Shown here: positions 23,734-26,364 of the stretch, in pieces
Layout: every line of letters starts with the position of its first letter
How positions within the stretch are numbered: the first letter of the stretch is position 1
From: Chloroflexota bacterium
GTDB lineage: Bacteria; Chloroflexota; Chloroflexia; Thermomicrobiales; UBA6265
NCBI GenBank assembly: GCA_023423795.1
Contig: JAFAEX010000277.1
Location: forward strand, 1-26,364
Length of the DNA stretch: 26,364 bases
Reading direction: 5' to 3'
The notes under the pieces: model-generated
What the model was told of the DNA's origin: nothing
Databases searched by the model: none
The model's input: only the letters and a program-made list of their open reading frames with translations
Position numbers and translations under genes: made by a program

Positions 23734-24596
23734 AAACCCTCGTCATCGGCGCAACCGGCCAACTCGGGCAGGACCTCGTGCGCCAACTCGGCGACGACGC
23801 GATCGCGCTCGGCCACGGCGACATCGACGTGACCGACGGCATCGGCGTCTCGTCCGCGGTGCGAGCGCACCGGCCCGATTGGGTCATCAACACCGCCGCC
23901 TTCCACCGGGTGGACGACTGCGAACTGAATCCGACGCTCGCCTTCGCGGTCAACGCCACCGGCGCCGCCAACGTCGCCCGCGCGGCCGCCGAAATCGGCG
24001 CCGGGGTGGTGTTCTACTCGACCGACTACGTGTTCGGCGGCGAAGGGCGCGGCCGCGGCAACCCGCACGGCGAACGGGATCTGCCGGAGCCGCTGAACGT
24101 CTACGGCGTGTCGAAGCAGGCCGGGGAACACCTGGTGGCGCTGGGCAACCCGCGCCACCTCGTGATCCGCTCGGCCGGGCTGTACGGCACGGCGACCAGC
24201 CGCAAGGGGTGGACCTTCCCCGAACTGATGGTCACCAAGGCCCGCAACGAGGGCATCCTGCGCGTGGTCGCCGATCAGGCGCTGTCGCCGACCTACACCC
24301 ACGACCTGGCGGAAGCGACGCTGGCGCTGATGCGCGGCGGCGCGACGGGGCTGTTCCATCTCGTCAACGCGGGCGAGTGCTCGTGGCACGAGTTCGCCTC
24401 GGCGACCGTGCGGCTGGCCGGCATCGAGGTGCCGGTGGACGCGACGCAAACCACCCGCCAGCCGGGCAAGGCGGCGCGCCCGCCATATTCCGCGATGACC
24501 AGCTCGCGCCTCGGGGAGACCGGCGTCTCCCCGCTGCGCGCGTGGCAGGACGCCCTCGAACACTACCTGCGGGCCAAGGGCATCGCCGGCAACTGA
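23730..24596 (+). CDS. rfbD: dTDP-4-dehydrorhamnose reductase-like protein (RmlD)
   Basis: A 288-residue extended SDR of the RmlD family, which reduces the 4-keto group of dTDP-4-keto-6-deoxy sugars. VIGATGQLGQDLVRQL is the N-terminal nucleotide loop, STDYVFGG the usual RmlD strand, and YGVSKQAGE (Tyr125, Lys129) the catalytic pair. The region INTAAFHRVDDCE replaces the usual NAAAYT-VDxAE, so the substrate may not be rhamnose. An RmlC-like gene follows, but no RmlA or RmlB is in the window unless the epimerase at 22693 acts as RmlB. It overlaps the previous stop by ATGA. It ends 77 bases before the next gene, where an imperfect hairpin lies (24603-24629). Confidence 0.85.
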   Translation: MKTLVIGATGQLGQDLVRQLGDDAIALGHGDIDVTDGIGVSSAVRAHRPDWVINTAAFHRVDDCELNPTLAFAVNATGAANVARAAAEIGAGVVFYSTDYVFGGEGRGRGNPHGERDLPEPLNVYGVSKQAGEHLVALGNPRHLVIRSAGLYGTATSRKGWTFPELMVTKARNEGILRVVADQALSPTYTHDLAEATLALMRGGATGLFHLVNAGECSWHEFASATVRLAGIEVPVDATQTTRQPGKAARPPYSAMTSSRLGETGVSPLRAWQDALEHYLRAKGIAGN

Positions 24597-24673
24597 AAGA
24601 CGGACGCGGGGTATCCTTGACTCCGCGTCAAGAACGCGCGGCCACCGGCCGCGCCGGGAGGAGGAATGCGCGC

Positions 24674-25318
24674 GTGAAGGTCACCGGGGTCGGGCAGCTC
24701 GCCATTCCCGCCGTGCGAACGGTCACGTTCGCCCGCTTCGTCGATCACCGCGGCTACTTCACCGAGCACTACCGGCGAAGCGACTTCGACGGGGAGCAGA
24801 TCCCGTTCCTCAACGGCGTCCCCCTCCTCCAAGCCAACGAAAGTTACTCGCGGGCCGGGGTCGTGCGCGGGCTGCACTTCCAGTGGAACCCGTGGATGGG
24901 CAAACTGGTGCGGACTGTGCGCGGCCGCCTGATCGACCTCGCGCTCGACATCCGGGTCGGCTCCCCGACCTTCGGCAAGGTCGTCGCCGCCGACCTGCCC
25001 AGCCACGGCGACGAGGACCACGGCGAGTGGGTCTGGGTGCCGCCGGGCTTCGCCCACGGCACCGTCTTCACTGAGGACACGGTCATCGAGTACTTCTGCT
25101 CCGGCGAATACAGCCCTGGCTGCGAAGCCGGCATCTCGCCGCTGGCGCCGGACCTCGACTGGTCGCTGTGCGACCCGGCGCTACGCGACGAGGTCCAGGT
25201 GATCCTCGGCGGCTCCCCGCTGATGACCGACAAGGACCGCGACGCCTTCACCGTGGCCGGCTGGGCGGCCGACGAACGCTCGGCCAACTTCCGCTACGAG
25301 GACCTTCCGGACGCATGA
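24674..25318 (+). CDS. rfbC: RmlC-like dTDP-sugar 3,5-epimerase
   Basis: A 214-residue cupin-fold sugar epimerase. FVDHRGYFTEHYR is the N-terminal substrate loop, RGLHFQ holds the catalytic histidine (His68), and GSPTFGKVVAADL and VPPGFAHGTVF are standard RmlC segments. YFCSGEYSPGCEAGISP is the tyrosine-bearing C-terminal part. An insertion SHGDEDHGEW before VWVPPG is longer than in classical RmlC, so it could be a paralogue acting on another 4-keto sugar. GTG 24674 has the strong site GGGAGGAGG (24656-24664), better than the out-of-frame ATG 24666. Its stop overlaps the GT2 start as ATGA. Confidence 0.87.
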   Translation: MKVTGVGQLAIPAVRTVTFARFVDHRGYFTEHYRRSDFDGEQIPFLNGVPLLQANESYSRAGVVRGLHFQWNPWMGKLVRTVRGRLIDLALDIRVGSPTFGKVVAADLPSHGDEDHGEWVWVPPGFAHGTVFTEDTVIEYFCSGEYSPGCEAGISPLAPDLDWSLCDPALRDEVQVILGGSPLMTDKDRDAFTVAGWAADERSANFRYEDLPDA

Positions 25319-26364
25319 GCGACCCGACGACTGTTGCAGCGGCCGAACGCGCCGTGCCGACCGCGTCCATCATCATCCCGGTCCACAACAAGGCGTCGCT
25401 GACCCGGCAGTGCCTGAACACGTTGCTGGCCGAGACCGAGGTCGGGGTGGTGAGGGAGATCGTGGTCGTCGATGACGGCTCGATCGATCTCACGCCGGAA
25501 CTGCTGGCCGCCTACGGCGCCCAGATCCGCACGGTCCGGCACGAGGTCGGGGCCGGGTTCGCGGGCGCCTGCAACGCGGGCGCGGCGCTGGCGACCGGGG
25601 AATACCTCGTCTTCCTCAACAACGACACCGTGCCGCGCGCCGGCTGGCTGGAAGCGATGGTCCGCCACGCCCAGCAGCACCCGGCCACGGCGGCGGTCGG
25701 GGCGCGGCTGCTGTTCCCGAACAACACCATCCAGCACGCCGGGGTGACGTTCGGGCTGGACCGCTATCCACACCACATCTACGCCGGGTTCCCGGCCGAC
25801 CACCCGGCGGCGCTGGTCTCGCGCCGCTACCAGGCGGTCACCGCCGCCTGCATGCTGGTGCGCCGCGCGGCGTGGGACGAAATGGGCGGTTTCGACCGTA
25901 CCTACGTCAACGGCTGGGAGGACGTCGATCTCTGCCTCCGCCTCGGCGAGGCCGGGTACGAGATCCGCTACTGCGCGGATGCCGTCGTCTACCACCTCGA
26001 ATCGGCCTCGCGGGATCTTTTCGCGCCGCAGGAACGGGCCAACCGCGGGGAATTCGAGCGGCGCTGGCGAGACCGGGTCAAGCCGGACGATTTTTCCTAC
26101 TACCACGCCGACGGGCTGGTGGAGATCGTCTACCCGGCGCGCTACCCCATGCAGGTCACCTTTTCGCCGCTCCTGGCCGGGGTGAAGGTCGGCGACAACG
26201 AGCGGCTGGGCGATCTGCTGCTGCACGAGCGCGCCCGCCAGACCTCGATCCTGATGCGCAACAACATCGTGCTCAACCTGCGGGTGCAGGAAGCGGAGTT
26301 GCGGGCCGCCGCCGCCGAGCAGCGCGCCCGCGCCGCCGAGGAACGGGCGCCGGCAGTAGCGGCC
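25315..26364 (+). CDS. GT2 glycosyltransferase, 3' partial
   Basis: The window ends inside this gene after 350 codons. It is a family 2 (GT-A) glycosyltransferase: SIIIPVHNKASLTRQCL, VVDDGS (52-56), the metal/nucleotide motif LNNDTVP near 101, HAGVTFG, and the catalytic WEDVDLCLRL near 201, where GT2 enzymes carry ED. After residue about 310 it becomes Ala/Arg/Glu-rich (RVQEAELRAAAAEQRARAAE), the start of a coiled coil like that in the sulfotransferase at 21050. ATG 25315 overlaps the RmlC-like stop (ATGA). Donor, acceptor and full domain set lie outside the window. Confidence 0.9.
   Translation, partial: MSDPTTVAAAERAVPTASIIIPVHNKASLTRQCLNTLLAETEVGVVREIVVVDDGSIDLTPELLAAYGAQIRTVRHEVGAGFAGACNAGAALATGEYLVFLNNDTVPRAGWLEAMVRHAQQHPATAAVGARLLFPNNTIQHAGVTFGLDRYPHHIYAGFPADHPAALVSRRYQAVTAACMLVRRAAWDEMGGFDRTYVNGWEDVDLCLRLGEAGYEIRYCADAVVYHLESASRDLFAPQERANRGEFERRWRDRVKPDDFSYYHADGLVEIVYPARYPMQVTFSPLLAGVKVGDNERLGDLLLHERARQTSILMRNNIVLNLRVQEAELRAAAAEQRARAAEERAPAVAA

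Noticed and set aside
24603..24629. Hairpin between the RmlD-like and RmlC-like genes as terminator
   Set aside because: A 7-bp stem, 13-base loop and no T run, in the middle of a co-directional biosynthetic set.

Overview
The window is about 70% G+C or higher, densely coded, and lacks RNA genes, CRISPR arrays and recognisable transposases. I infer a Chloroflexota bacterium of the Thermomicrobia type. The reasons are the base composition, the exported proteins with an N-terminal arginine pair followed by a Leu/Ala-rich segment (15475-16662, 10353-10826), and the short dispersed inverted repeats. This is a judgement from general features; no marker gene is present.

The main theme is surface-glycan synthesis. 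Locus 1 (plus strand, about 24-8587) is a tightly packed operon with several ATGA start/stop overlaps. It holds a GT9 heptosyltransferase-like enzyme, a double GT9 protein, two GT4 glycosyltransferases, an SDR oxidoreductase, a GHMP kinase of the heptose-7-phosphate kinase type (hddA-like) and a SIS-domain isomerase of the sedoheptulose-7-phosphate isomerase type (gmhA-like). Together they suggest activation of D-glycero-D-manno-heptose and its transfer to a glycan. The phosphatase (gmhB) and nucleotidyltransferase (hddC) of that route are not in the window.

The middle region (8610-16662) is more accessory. A convergent MFS exporter with a good promoter is followed by a small basic exported protein, a YCII-domain protein, a minus-strand pair of paralogous GT1 (UGT-like) glycosyltransferases, and an exported protein with about 60 cysteines in 395 residues. 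Its gene-free stretches carry several short dispersed repeats.

Locus 2 (17151 to the window end, plus strand) holds a phosphomannomutase/phosphoglucomutase, a DUF402 protein, a small Gly/Asn/Ala-rich protein in its own transcription unit (promoter, strong ribosome binding site, perfect hairpin terminator), and a COG4671-type glycosyltransferase. These are followed by a sulfotransferase with a coiled coil and an extra C-terminal domain, an NAD-dependent epimerase, RmlD-like and RmlC-like proteins, and a GT2 glycosyltransferase cut by the window edge.

The least expected signals are the following. Four families of short dispersed repeats are present, and copies of three lie inside or beside glycosyltransferase genes; one pair appears to bridge two GT9 units into a single 783-residue frame. 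Two glycosyltransferases lack an ATG/GTG/TTG where their domain should begin but have a purine-rich ribosome binding site followed by ATC. Two otherwise unrelated small proteins share a Gly-rich sequence motif.
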